DNA of 64,000 nucleotides. It comes from Atherinomorus stipes (lineage: Eukaryota; Chordata; Actinopteri; Atheriniformes; Atherinidae). The notes under the pieces are model-generated. The model was not told the origin of the DNA. It saw nothing but the letters and a program-made list of their open reading frames with translations, and did no database searches. Within the stretch, counting starts at the first letter, position 1, and every line of letters begins with the position of its first letter. The stretch covers positions 1,178,001 to 1,242,000 of the forward strand of contig JALJCO010012849.1 of NCBI GenBank assembly GCA_023101725.1, read 5' to 3'. Positions 14,101-24,905 of the stretch are shown here, one piece after another. A program made the translations under genes and the position numbers.

Positions 14101-17100
14101 TTGTGAAATGTAGCTGAAATGGATAATTCTAAGTAATTTATTGTGACAATGAGAACATAACCTCTCCAGAGGATATGAAGGGTCAGATATCACGTGTGTG
14201 GGTCTGTTTGTTTCCTTATACTGTAGCTTCAGTGCTCTGAAGCTTAAACTAATGATCCATTTTTCCTCGTTTCCTTTCCTCCTCTTCCTCCGTCTGCTCT
14301 CAGAGGCTGAAGGATGAGATAGCAGAGGTGACCATCGAGATTGAAAACCTGGGCGTAACTGAGGAAAGGTAAAGTTTCTCACAACTACCATGTTTGTTTA
14401 TTGTGTTTAGGTATTAACACTTCATCTTTTGTATATTCGAAGAGGACATCAAAAGAAATTTCCAGCTGCACAGTGGGATACACGGGGCTAGTGGGAAAGT
14501 TTTGGATGATATATCTTGATGGTATAAACTGTGAGAAAGAAATGGCAGAGCACCACATAAAATGTGCAGACTGTTTATTTTGTCTAACTAATTATTCACG
14601 GTTCATTAATGTAGCTCTTCTCTGAGGTTTTCAATGTACCAAAAGCTGCAGGTTTGCAGCTGAAAGAAGCAGAAATGTTACTTTGAGGTTCATTACAGCA
14701 ATGTAAAACGGATAAAATGGGACAATCCACACCGCCGAGTTGTTAATACCACCTCTAATTGTCTAATTTTATCAACTGAAAGAGCATCAGAATTATTGAT
14801 GGTGATTGTGTATTTATGTTTGTAGGAAAAGCATGCAGAGGAATAAACAGATGGCCATGGGCCGAAAGAAGTTCAACATGGACCCTACAAAGGTAAATGC
14901 ATTTCTCTCTCATCAAAAAAAGTGTCAGTAAAATTTTAGTTCAGTGAGAATTACTTGTTTTGTCCAAAAACGAGCCTAAATCAATATTGTAAATAAAAAT
15001 GTACTCTTAGATGTAAGGTGTATGATGGAGCTGAGTCATTAAAAGAAAATTTTAATTTATATTCTCTTTCACATTAAGCTGGAAAGTTTAAATTAAAAGG
15101 TTTTTCAGAGTAATTTACAAGTCCTGAGAATTAGAAAGGATATTACTTCAACCTCATAAAAACAAAAACGTGGAGTCGTTCTTTTGTTTGTTTTTAGCAT
15201 TTTTAGCATTTGGTTTTAGCAAGAAGGGGATAGTATGTGTGCAATGTAAGAAAAGGACTCCAAAGTAAAAGCAACGCCATCCAAAGGAACCGGGTGGCTT
15301 TTTTCTCTGAATTTAGAATTTCATATATTTTTAACTAATCGTAAAATTAAACAGAAAAATCTCCATTCTTGCAAATGAAATCTGCACCCAGAGAATTTAA
15401 ACCACAACACTGTATTTATTTATTTATTTAGTGTATTAAATCTGTTTATCTGTAGTTAAAATGGTTTTATGACAAGTCGTAAAATGACCAGTTGTTTTTA
15501 ACTTTCTTGGAATAGACTCATTTCTTTGTGTTCAGATATTTTGAGGAGCACGTTCATTTTTTCATAGTGTGATATCCAGATTAGATTCACTTATGATTTT
15601 TCTCTGTCAGGGGATTCGCTTCTTGATTGACAGCTCGCTACTGAAAAACACCAGCGAAGATATCGCCCAGTTTCTCTACAAAGGAGAAGGGCTTAATAAG
15701 ACGGCCATTGGCGACTATCTTGGGGAGAGGCAAGTACTATTAATGACGTTCTTTCCAACTAAACACACAAGTGTACCAAATTATAACAAGGGAAAATTAG
15801 TTTGCATGAATAATACCAAAACCCTGAAACTGTAGTTCTTTTCTAGCTAATAACTGTTGTCCTCTTTTTAAAAGTTTTCTATGTCATCATCAGTAGTAAT
15901 ATTAGTTTACACTTCCTGTGCATGTAGGTGTGTAATCGTGGTATTTTGTGTGTTGTGCAGGGATGACTTCAACATTAAAGTTCTGCATGCCTTCCTGGAG
16001 TTGCACGAGTTTACAGACCTGAACCTCGTTCAGGCTCTCCGGCAGTTTCTGTGGAGCTTCAGGTTGCCTGGCGAGGCTCAGAAGATCGACCGCATGATGG
16101 AGGCGTTCGCCCAGCGATACTGTCATTGCAACCGTGGAGTGTTTCAGAGCACAGGTATTTTAGTGCATCATGTGAAAAAGACAAATGTATTACATAATAT
16201 AAATTACATTATTATTAAAGTTTTTATTATTCATGGGATATTTTCCACTCATGCTTTTAGAATTTAAGATTTAATCAAACAACGAAACACCAGTGCTCAT
16301 TAGTTTTGATTTATCTTTATTGCAAACTTCTCTTAACATCCACAATCACATTTGGAGATTCCCCAAACATACCACTTCAAATATTTAAACACTAACATTA
16401 GCATAATCTTTAATTAAATCAAACCTTAACTGGATTCCCAGGTTTGAAACTAGAAAACTGACACACTCCATCTGTTTTCAGATACGTGTTACGTGTTGTC
16501 ATTTGCTGTTATCATGTTGAATACAAGTCTACACAACCCGAATGTAAAGGACAAACCTTCAGTTCAGAGATTCACAGCGATGAACAGAGGGATCAATGAT
16601 GGAGGAGACCTTCCAGAGGACCTGCTCAGAGTAAGTACAGCTTATTTTCCTGAAACAAGTCTGTTTCTGACACAGTCGGTCTCACTCAGCTATACATCAA
16701 CAGCGCACAGACACGATAACACTGTGTACTGAACCGTATCCATCTGATGTTTTGTAGACTGATAAGTTTGTCATGGTGCGGGTACATCTCACAACGTTCA
16801 CATTCTTTTTGTTTATTAAAAAAAAAAAAAAAAAAAAAAGTGAGCTTTTACAATACTGAATTTCCTTCGGGGATGAATAAAGTATTTTTCATTTTCATTC
16901 ATTTCATTCATTCAGGTGACTGTTATGTCTTTATTTAAAGAGCAAACAACACTCATGACGCTCACTTTCAGGGGAAATGCTGTTACCTCTTGATCTTGAG
17001 TCATAGCTCTCCCAGACTTTTCACTTCTTGGATTTTCTTTGTTCACAATTTTTCAAACCAGTCAACTTTTCAAACAATACTCTGTTTTTATTCCTTTTCT

Positions 17101-19637
17101 CCTTAGAAATAAGTCTTTTCAGCTTGTGTGTGAAAGACAGATGAAATCTGAAGCCTTATTCAAAGTCAGTTATGTTCTGAAACTGAAAATTTAGCCTTTT
17201 GTACAAATTCCCTCCTTTATCATCATGTTTATTTCACTGAAATATAACAGTGGGCACCCTGAAAAATCATAAGCTTTTCCCTTTCCTTAGAAGGTATCCT
17301 CACAGTTAGCTGAGATATTAGAATACTATTTGCTTGATTAGAATAGAGTTTATCTTAAATCCTGGTTGCTTGATTTAAATGAAGTGTTATGTCAATAAAT
17401 AGTCCAATTACTTGTCAGTTAAACATAAAAGTGGCAAAATGCTGTGAAATAATGGATTACTTGAAGACATAACTACAGGCTTAGGACAAGGTGGGAAACT
17501 TACTTCATGGTCATATAAATTTAGTTTCCCTCGTTCTTGCATAAAGGCCGAGCTGTGTTGTGAGACATCCTCATGCAGCAATCGTCTGTGAGCTGTAACC
17601 ACACTGAGTCAGTGCACCTCCAGCTGTGGCTGCTCTGACAGCGTCATTTCATTTCAAGAGAAAACTGGCTGCTGCTGAGGCTGATTGGCACGCTAGCCGA
17701 AGCCATGGCAACAATATACTTTTGGTTGTTATGGTTGAAGGTACAACATGTTATTTTATAAAGGCTACATGCAGTGATTCTATCTGCAGTGCTTATTGTA
17801 ACTATCATGTTCATACTAAGATAAATTTAGCATATTTAATGCGGTCAAAGGCCAGCTTCACCTGTCAGAGCCCGAGAATAGCTGCAGCTGTGCTCACAGC
17901 TGGTGTGTGTGCTCTGAAAAGAGCCATGAATGTTACATAAAGATTTAATCTCACAGTTCTGGCTGTGTATCACACCAACACAAGATCAACTGTGGATCAA
18001 ACTTGATTTGAGGAAACAAAGACTCAAACCACTCCTTATCTGTACCTCTTCAGAATCTGTACGACAGCATCAAGAATGAACCCTTTAAGATCCCAGAGGA
18101 CGATGGAAATGACCTCACACACACCTTCTTCAACCCCGACAGAGAAGGCTGGCTGTTAAAGCTCGGTATGTGAACTAAAGATCTTCAGTTTAATTTGTAT
18201 CAGTCCTTCTCCTGCAGCGTTAAATTACTGTAAAGCTGGCCGTCTAGTGGACAGTTTGTGTAAAAACAGTTCAACAAGATGGTAAAAAGTTGAGAAAATT
18301 TGACACACTTTGCTTTGATAATATTGTTATTGACATTCTTCTTGTTTGTGTTTCATGATTTTGACTCCAGGAGGTATGTACTCTTTAAACTGCACAGCTT
18401 CAATGCACTGTTTTGTGTCTGAGCTGCCTCCCCTCCACATATTTACTCCCACTGGCTGAGTGCATTCACCTTGACATTACTGCAGCCATAATAAACTGAC
18501 ATGATTCTTCTTTTTTTTTTTTTTGGTAAAACCTGAGTTCACCCTTTGCTGTAAGCTGCTTTTTCCTGATGTTAGTTTCATATCTGCTTCTCACTGCTGG
18601 CCCAAGTTTTAACCTCAGCTTCCACAACCAGAAGGCTTTAATTAACCTGCTGTTTTGTGTCGTCAGTCTGCATCAGTGTTGCTCTCAAAACCAAGTCCAG
18701 GTTTCTGTTTTTGAGGAAGTCGCAGCTCACCTGTGATCTGTCCTCAGGTGGACGAGTGAAGACCTGGAAGAGACGCTGGTTTATTCTCACAGATAACTGC
18801 CTGTACTACTTTGAATACACCACTGTGAGTACTTTATTTGGCTTTGTTTATACTAAATACCAACCAACGATGGTATAAGTGGTACTTGCTGCTCTCTGAC
18901 TGTAATTTTTCTCTCTCTGTTTACAAGGATAAGGAACCCAGAGGAATCATTCCACTGGAAAATCTGAGTATCAGAGAAGTTGAAGACTCCAAGAAACCAG
19001 TAAATTTAGTTTTTTTGACCATTAAAGAAGAATGCCCAAGCAGGAAAGATTTTAGCTAAAATGATTCAAAGAGGTTTTAATGATGATTTTGGTTTAAAAG
19101 GTCACAGAAACTACAGTTGAATATTCATGGCTTAATTCATTTAATTCCCATCAAGTTTAGATCTTGTTTATTTTTAAAACAAGTCCTGCCCAGATACAAA
19201 CCAAAACACAGCTGATTTGGTTTATTTCTGTTAAAATAAAGTACATCATTTGGGTTTTTTGTCCTTTCTAGATGACATGAATGTTCTTCCTCATTTTGTT
19301 TTTTTTTTTTCAATCTCTCCCAGAACTGCTTTGAGCTCTTCATCCCCAACCACAAAGATCAGGTGATTAAAGCCTGTAAGACGGAGGCAGACGGACGTGT
19401 CGTCGAGGGAAACCACACATTTTACAGAATCTCTGCTCCGACTGCTGAGGAAAAGGATGAATGGATCAAGAGCATCAAGTGAGCCACTTCCACTTCCTGC
19501 TGCATGCGATCAAAGTGACACTGGAGTCTAATCATCATTGACCTGGTTCTTCCTGCAGGGCTGCCATCAGCAAAGACCCGTTCTATGAGATGTTGGCTGC
19601 GAGGAAGAAGAAGGTCTCCACCCTGAAGGGGCTGTAG
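4758..19637 (+). CDS. cyth1: Cytohesin-1, ARF guanine-nucleotide exchange factor (13 coding exons)
   Basis: Exons: 4758-4785, 9310-9392, 14304-14368, 14826-14892, 15611-15729, 15961-16154, 16482-16630, 18054-18165, microexon 18371-18373, 18748-18824, 18928-18999, 19324-19478, 19559-19637. All phases join, giving 400 codons with the microexon and 399 without; human CYTH1 is about 398. Order: N-terminal coiled coil with [16 protein letters not shown] (residues about 15-60); Sec7 domain (about 70-250) with [16 protein letters not shown] and the catalytic glutamate in FRLPGEAQ (E159); PH domain (about 260-380) starting REGWLLKLG and containing [11 protein letters not shown], which binds phosphoinositides; and a basic C-terminal tail (ARKKKV). 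The protein catalyses GDP/GTP exchange on ARF GTPases at the plasma membrane. The start was chosen by Kozak context and correct splice phase. The C-terminus (STLKGL) differs from the human SSTKRH-type end. Paralogue status (a or b) is not resolved; synteny with pgs1 and socs3 supports cytohesin-1 over -2, -3 and -4. Confidence 0.96.
4786..9309 (+). other. cyth1 intron 1
   Basis: This is a 4.5 kb intron with no conserved exon that I recognise. A CT-rich, GC-richer patch at about 6330-6760 could hold an alternative untranslated first exon, but I see no convincing donor paired with an open frame. A short CA tract lies at 9089-9104. Confidence 0.6.
10981..11750. mobile_element. Non-autonomous hAT element, 770 bp, with intact 8-bp TSD
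   Basis: The terminal inverted repeats are TAGGGATGCACCGAT at the left and its complement at the right. They are flanked by the 8-bp direct repeat GATTCTGT (10973-10980 and 11751-11758). Subterminal regions are packed with ATCGGCC-type repeats. An internal open stretch from 11284 reads [14 protein letters not shown], which resembles the start of the BED-finger transposase in the larger hAT copy at 33390-36274. The rest of the transposase is missing, so this is an internal-deletion derivative. A TA tract lies at 11113-11159. Confidence 0.93.
11113..11159. repeat. (TA)n microsatellite within the hAT derivative
   Basis: About 22 TA units are nearly uninterrupted. They lie between the left subterminal repeat block and the residual transposase start. 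Confidence 0.95.
12145..12360 (+). repeat. tRNA-derived SINE-like copy
   Basis: The head has an A-box-like TTGCCTAGTGGTC and a degenerate B-box-like GCGCTCGAGTAC, as in tRNA-derived pol III promoters. The body has AGCAAGGTCCTTAACCCCCA and the tail ends in AATAAAGTATAAATTATTA followed by short ATT repeats. This organisation is common in fish SINEs. The family name is not assigned. Confidence 0.65.
15730..15735 (+). other. Non-canonical GC splice donor (cyth1 intron 5)
   Basis: The exon ends GGGGAGAG and the intron starts GCAAGT. Exon 6 resumes at 15961 after GTGTTGTGCAG. Only this junction restores GERDDFN across the Sec7 domain. GC-AG introns are a known minor class spliced by the major spliceosome, usually with an otherwise strong donor, as here. 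Confidence 0.9.
16631..18053 (+). other. cyth1 intron 7
   Basis: The intron contains an A-run (about 16820-16838) and a retroposon tail just after it. No other structure was recognised. Confidence 0.6.
16850..16918 (+). repeat. Retroposon 3' tail (LINE/SINE)
   Basis: TTCCTTCGGGGATGAATAAA followed by short ATTC-type repeats resembles the conserved 3' end shared by several fish non-LTR elements and their SINE partners. The body of the element is absent. Confidence 0.5.
18371..18373 (+). other. cyth1: 3-nt cytohesin microexon (GAG) coding one PH-domain glycine
   Basis: The sequence reads TTGACTCCAG, then GAG, then GTATGTA, giving an acceptor and a donor around just three bases. The flanking exons end in CTC G and begin GT GGA CGA. 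Skipping gives Leu-Gly-Gly-Arg; inclusion gives Leu-Gly-Gly-Gly-Arg. Cytohesins are known to have diglycine and triglycine PH isoforms made by exactly this kind of 3-nt exon. The diglycine form prefers PI(3,4,5)P3, while the triglycine form is much less selective against PI(4,5)P2. Position, size and phase all match, so I treat this as the conserved microexon. Confidence 0.92.
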
Positions 19638-20375
19638 AGGATAAAACCTGCAAAGAACCAGCACAGGCCTGCTGGAGATGGACCTGTTCAAAGCTGCAGT
19701 GGCACTTGGACCTGCTTTAGAGGATTCAGCTCTCACAGCTGCTCCTCTTTTGTTACCTAATGAACAGATGTATTTCAGCACTGACAGCCCGTTATTGACC
19801 TCAGATTAGTGCAAATTAAACCAGTGCCAGACTTCCGTTTCTTCAAACATCAGATTTAGAAAGCCTTGTCTCTCCAGAACTGTGACTGTGTGTCCTCTAG
19901 ATAGGACTCCCACTAATCTGTTAGTCTGTTACTATGACTTAAAACGAGTCCAATTGGCCCAGGAGCCTTTTCACACAACTGGTCTGGTTTGGCTGCACAA
20001 AACATTCCTCCAGGAGAGGAATGTTGTAAATCTGAATTAAACCACAAAATATTGGATGCTTACAGATTGAAAATGAGATTTTGTTGTGACTCAGATGCAT
20101 TTGTAACGCTGGAAACCTTGAATTGATCAATCTTACTTGTGCAGTTCAACACTTGATGAAGCCATCAACAGAGAATCTTGCTCACCATCAGACACTGTCC
20201 TCAGTGTTTAGCATAAAAGCCTGTCTTCTTACTGCTGTTGGTCCTGTCAGTGTACTGTTAAAATGAAGGTAGGACAGAAATGGCTTATTTATTTATCCAG
20301 ATTTCCTGTAATTTATTTTGTTTTTGTTCTATTTTTTCTTGTCTGATTAAAAGTTTGCAAACCAAGTTTGTGCTG
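19638..20375 (+). other. cyth1 3' UTR
   Basis: Non-coding sequence follows the TAG at 19635-19637. The ATTAAA at 20346-20351, followed by a GT-rich stretch, is a plausible cleavage and polyadenylation signal. The true end is inferred, not observed. Confidence 0.5.
20346..20351 (+). terminator. Candidate poly(A) signal of cyth1 (ATTAAA)
   Basis: This is the commonest variant hexamer, about 710 bp after the stop codon. It is followed within 30 bp by GTTTGTGCTGTGATGTGG, which resembles a downstream GU-rich element. Confidence 0.5.
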
Positions 20376-20454
20376 TGATGTGGACGATTCTATACATTTG
20401 AGTCCTGTCAAAGAATATTTTGGCTTGGAAATAGTCCAATGGGGTTAACAGTGG

Positions 20455-20860
20455 TGTCAAGGAAATGCAAATACTCTACCTTAAGTAGACATTTTGGCTA
20501 GCTATACAGTACTTTGCTGGAGTAATTGTTTACTACTTCCATTTTCAAACAAATATCTGTACTTTTCACTCTACATTTTAAAAATAGCCCTGTTACTCCT
20601 ATTTCCTTTAGACTTGTTTTCATTCTGGCTTGTCATATGTTAAAAATCATGCAGAAAAATACCAATCCAGATAAATTGTGCCATCCAAATAGTGAATTTG
20701 AATCTGGTTGGACAAGAATTGTAAAACATACCATTCCGACTCCTTATTGGTTCGTACATGATCCTTTGCACCTGTGCAAGACGCATCACGTCACAGTCCA
20801 GCAAGGACATGGATGTTCTAGCCCAGTAAAAGTAGTAAACTAGTAAACTCGAGCAAAATG
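20455..20860. repeat. Probable dispersed repeat (unclassified)
   Basis: The region combines TACTTTGCTGGAGTAATTG, ACTTTTCACTCTACATTTT and similar phrases that resemble a fish interspersed DNA element. No clear terminal repeats or target-site duplication could be delimited, so this is a weak call. Confidence 0.35.
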
Positions 20861-21009
20861 TTCCAACAAATGAAGGACCAGCCTTTAGAATATTTTTTGG
20901 TGAGGTGTTAGTGCACTATGGTGTAGCTTTTGTCCCTAATGGCATTACTTTTATGCTTTAAGTCGTTTTGAAACCATTATTTTTGAGTAGAAAGAATGAG
21001 TTACTTCAT

Positions 21010-21240
21010 CCTCTATATGGTAAATGGACTGCACTCACAATGCTTTTCCAGTAATGTTGACCACTCAAAGTACTTTACATGTCAGATTTACCCCTTCGCA
21101 CACACTCATACCTCGATGGGCAACGTGGGGTTCAGTCTCTTGCCCAAGGACACTTGGGTATGCAGCCCAGGAAAGCCTGGAATTGATCCACCAACCCTCC
21201 AGTTGACAGATGACTGCCCTTCCATTTGAGCTCCAGCCAT
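21010..21240 (+). repeat. Teleost dispersed repeat (TGGTAAATGGACTGC type)
   Basis: It starts with ATGGTAAATGGACTGCA and contains CTTGCCCAAGGACACTTGGG and a tail near AACCCTCCAGTTGACAGATG. These phrases occur together in a very common fish interspersed repeat. The copy is degenerate, and I do not assign the family. Confidence 0.6.
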
Positions 21241-22780
21241 CGCTCTACAGAGATATTTGAAAACCCCAGTATCTAAACTTCTACCTGAGAAATGAATGAA
21301 TTCTTCCAGCACCCCTGGAGAGTAATGATTACATATATCCTGGGACAAATCTTCCTCCAAGGAAATAAGACAGAGAGCACAAAAACAATATAAATTTGTC
21401 AGTCAAGTGCTTATCTAGTCTTGATGAGGTTTCAGTAGAAAAGCATTTAGTCATGCTCTGCTGATGAAACGGTGAAAATGATCTTATCAATCTAGATGTT
21501 TGCTTTCAACATTTTCCTGTATGTCTCTTCCTCTTACCATTTATCTGATCTTGTGTTTCAACACCTGTCAAGAAGCAGAGGGATTCACCTTCTAGCAAGA
21601 CACACAGGATCTAAACAGCATGTGGAAGAGCTGTAGAGGAAATCACTCACCAGGTTAGTGGTTTGTTTGGTTCCCATTAATCACAGGTTTTTCCACTTCA
21701 TAAATCGCAGTCCTCAGGTCTGTGCTACGATGGATGTGGTTAATGATGTAACTCCAGGTTAAATATATGAATTTTCAAGGTTCATCATATTAATGTTGAG
21801 CGTTTGATTTATTCTTATTCTCTGGTGTTTTAACACATAAGAGTTTTATTTTAAACTATTGTGTCTTGAGTCCAAACCAAATTTCCAGTTGGGAATAAAC
21901 CATTATATTTTCAGCTTTTGAAACAGGTCATGTCGAAAGAAATCAGTTCACATTAAAGCATCTTCTGCTCTTGACCAAAATGTTTTCCTCATCTCCAAAA
22001 GATCCCAGGAAGTTTGAGAATATCTTCAAAAAGGAAGGAAACAATAAGACATCATTTAAATTCTTTGGCTTCCCATGATACAGATCAGAGTGGACAACTT
22101 TTTTTTTTTTCAGAGGGCCAGACTGATGCATGCAAAGTAATTACAGAGCTTGAAACACAGCCAGCCAATGTGAGCTACCTCTATCCCATAGTGTTTGTTT
22201 TTTTTCTAAAAAGGAAAAATCTGAAGAATGCCTCTTGTGTTTTGTGAGCTTGTGTGACAGAATGTAGCAAACTTCCTCCACTAGCTCATGAAAGGGTTAA
22301 AACAAAACAAAAAAAAAAAAAAAAACAGCTGGAAATTAAGTTACAGGACAACTTTAGGGAATGGTTTTTAAGTTTGTTGTACATTTAACATGCTTGTTGA
22401 AGAAAATGCTTGAATGAAGCAAAACTTATCTGGAAACCAAGAAAAATATATCAAATCAATTTTTTTTTTTTTTATCTGGATGATTAGCATACCACAGGTA
22501 TTGATTCTTGGAGATTTTTTAGCCCTTGTTACAAAGAGCAAAGGCATCTTTATTTAGATAATTTGACAAACAGGCCACTTATTGCTTTGAAATACCTTTT
22601 TTCCCCACCTTTTTACTTTTCTTTACTTTAAACTGAACAGGAATGCAGCTTAAAGGCTACAGCTACAGTGTAAGATATATCCAAGAAAGATTAATTTCAT
22701 GGTATTACTGGCAGTCATCTGACAAACATCTGACAGAGAGCATAATGTGTATAAAGAAGGTGGTGGAGACTGAATAATTT
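21241..22780. other. Intergenic, between cyth1 and the orphan minus-strand exon
   Basis: No gene is supportable. Homopolymer A and T runs occur at about 22099, 22310 and 22459. The sequence is AT-rich throughout. Confidence 0.5.
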
Positions 22781-22800
22781 ATTTAAGATGAAGCTGTATT

Positions 22801-22806
22801 TTATTT
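22801..22806 (-). terminator. Candidate poly(A) signal for a minus-strand transcript
   Basis: TTTATT on the plus strand is AATAAA on the minus strand. It lies about 600 bp downstream of the stop codon of the orphan exon at 23411-23590, which is a reasonable 3' UTR length. The hexamer is frequent in AT-rich DNA, so this is suggestive only. Confidence 0.3.
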
Positions 22807-23410
22807 GCCATTGCACAGTGTGCAAGTGTGTCTGCAAAGTTCATATAATCATACTAAACATCTGAAGTCTTCAGTGATCGTGAAACTTGGAACAAACTTC
22901 TTTTTTTTTTGTCAAGAAACTAAAACATAAGTTGTAAGATGCAAAAATATTGACCATCACAGTTTTTTTTTTTTCCAAACGGCATCCTTTGGTGTAAAAT
23001 TTGCAACTAAAACTCTTTCGACAAAAAGGATAAAACACTGAAAGTAACTTTAAAAATTCGCCACATTTTCCTTTAATTTACAAACATAGTAACATAACTG
23101 TACAGGTTTGCGTAGGCAGAGCTGTAAACACACTACAAGAGCTGTTATTAAGGCTCCTCGAGGGACTGGAGCTTCACCACACCCGTCCGTTTACCGTCAC
23201 AGTTTTTATTACAGACGAGACTTTCAGCTATCAAGTCTGTTTCTTACGCATGCAACACCAGTACTTAAGGAGGTGTGTATTTTGTAAGAGGAGTATTTTT
23301 TCTTGAAATGTTTCCAGTTAGTACCACTACAGAACCAAAAATCCACAGTGTGATGATGTCCGCTGTTAAAACATAAATATAACGGAGTCAACCAGCGTAA
23401 ATAAAGAGGA

Positions 23411-23590
23411 TTAACATACATCCACTCGTGTGTGTGTGTGTGTGTGTGTGTTCAAGAGTCGCGAGAACCTGGTGCGCATCAACCAGGTGATGTGAAAGAC
23501 GTCGCCCCTCAGCATGCTGATGATTGTTGAGTTGGTCAAAGTGTCTTCATCCTTCATGAAAACCTTCAACTCGAGGTCAGAGAAATCCGG
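23411..23590 (-). CDS. Orphan terminal coding exon, unidentified
   Basis: On the minus strand a strong acceptor (TTTTTCTCTGTCTGCAG) precedes an open frame of 59 codons ending in TAA at 23411-23413. The other two frames stop within the first dozen codons. The peptide starts PDFSDLELKVFMKDEDT and includes MLRGDVFHITWLMRTR. Its last dozen residues are read from a CA microsatellite (Thr-His repeats), which suggests the stop has drifted. I do not recognise the family. The exon begins in phase 0, which matches the phase-0 end of pgs1 exon 9 at 29615, so it could be an alternative pgs1 last exon. It could also be a remnant or the 3' exon of an unrelated gene whose other exons I cannot find. Confidence 0.45.
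   Translation of the reverse strand, partial: PDFSDLELKVFMKDEDTLTNSTIISMLRGDVFHITWLMRTRFSRLLNTHTHTHTRVDVC
23429..23450. repeat. (GT)n microsatellite
   Basis: Eleven GT units are uninterrupted. On the minus strand they are read as Thr-His codons in the orphan exon. Confidence 0.95.
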
Positions 23591-24689
23591 CTGCAGACAG
23601 AGAAAAATGTTCTCGTCACCAGGCTGATGGAATCAGTTGTGGTTTGTTATCGCAAAAGGACGAGACGTGAAGGCTGAATACCAGTACGGTGAATGCTACG
23701 TGGACTCTGAAGCATATACAATCTCAAAGATATTTCACTTTCATATCAAATAAAGATAATTTTGGAACCTTTAACAGTTTGTTGAACTAAAACAAAGAAT
23801 TCAGACAGTAAACATCCACCCCCAAAAAATGTCAAGATGTGTTTTGTAGGACACATCACATTAAAATAAATAACATTTCTGTAAAATGGGGCTATTTGAG
23901 TTGAAATAGAGTGAAAAATTAAGTGTTTTTGTGTTTTAACTAGAGGGAAACTTTAAAGATGACTGAAAATGTAAAATAAAAAATAAAATAACTAAAAATT
24001 TATTATTTCCAGTTAGAAAAGGTGACACACAACTCCCTGCTCCAAACAGATAAATCCTGCAAAATCTAATAGTTCATGCAAATAAAAACATATATCAGAT
24101 GTAGATCAATTCAAGTTATTTTCCTGCTAAACTGGAGGCGCTGAGAAACCAGTAAATGTCAGGGATAACGTAGTCAGGAGCCTCTTCATTATGGCGCGAG
24201 ATTCCAGTTTGGCCACAAGAGGGCGTGCACGTGCCTAAAAAAACCCACCACAGCTTTTAAAACAGACTGTGAGGACATCAGCTGTGGGTTTTGTTTGTTT
24301 ATTTAACCCTGCTGACTCTGGAGAAGCTCCAACCTGCTGTCACCCCGTCCCCAACAATGGAAGGACTGAGCTCCTGATAACATCTTTTCACCCTGTTAAA
24401 AGGTAAAAGCTTTTGTTAGAGGGCCCCCTTTTGTTTTTTCCTGTCAGGAAAATCAAAAAATGAATAGAACAAAAATACACCAAAAGTAAAGTACACAGAT
24501 CACAATGCTAGTTGGAAGCAGATAGGAGCAAACAAAAAAACGGCTATATACTGCTGCTAATACTATAAACAGCAAAAAAACAAAACATGCAAACACGAGG
24601 AGGTGCCTATCTGATCTTAAAATAAGTGCATGTGATGTTAGACAAACATTTTCCTCTTAAAACCAAAGAGCTGGAAACTAAGATTCAGT

Positions 24690-24905
24690 TAAAGATTAAA
24701 GGTTTACGAGCAAAGCTCCCGAGGACGCTCTCATCCATGTGTACTGGTCATGCCCCTGCCTCACGATTTCTCCACTTTTATCTCCGATATTTAAAGCTAG
24801 ACTGCAGCTGAACCCTCTGACAGCTCTGTTTGGTGTTACTGAAGAGGGGCTGCAGAAAAATGCTGCACCCTGATCGCTCCTCTCTCAGCTAGACGTGCTC
24901 TTTTA
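24690..24905 (+). pseudogene. L1/Tx1-type LINE ORF2 C-terminal fragment
   Basis: After a frameshift near 24720 the translation reads LIHVYWSCPCLT, then an Ala-Leu-Phe-Gly-Val-Thr motif (TALFGVTEEG) about 30 residues later. The pairing of a His-x-Tyr/Phe-Trp-Ser-Cys-Pro motif with ALFG a few dozen residues on is typical of the region after the reverse transcriptase in L1-like fish LINEs. There are frameshifts and no upstream RT domain, so it is dead. Confidence 0.6.

Larger units (their letters stand above)
9393..14303 (+). other. cyth1 intron 2
   Basis: This 4.9 kb intron contains the 770-bp hAT derivative at 10981-11750 and a SINE-like copy at 12145-12360, both listed separately. The rest is AT-rich and featureless apart from homopolymer runs. 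Confidence 0.7.
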
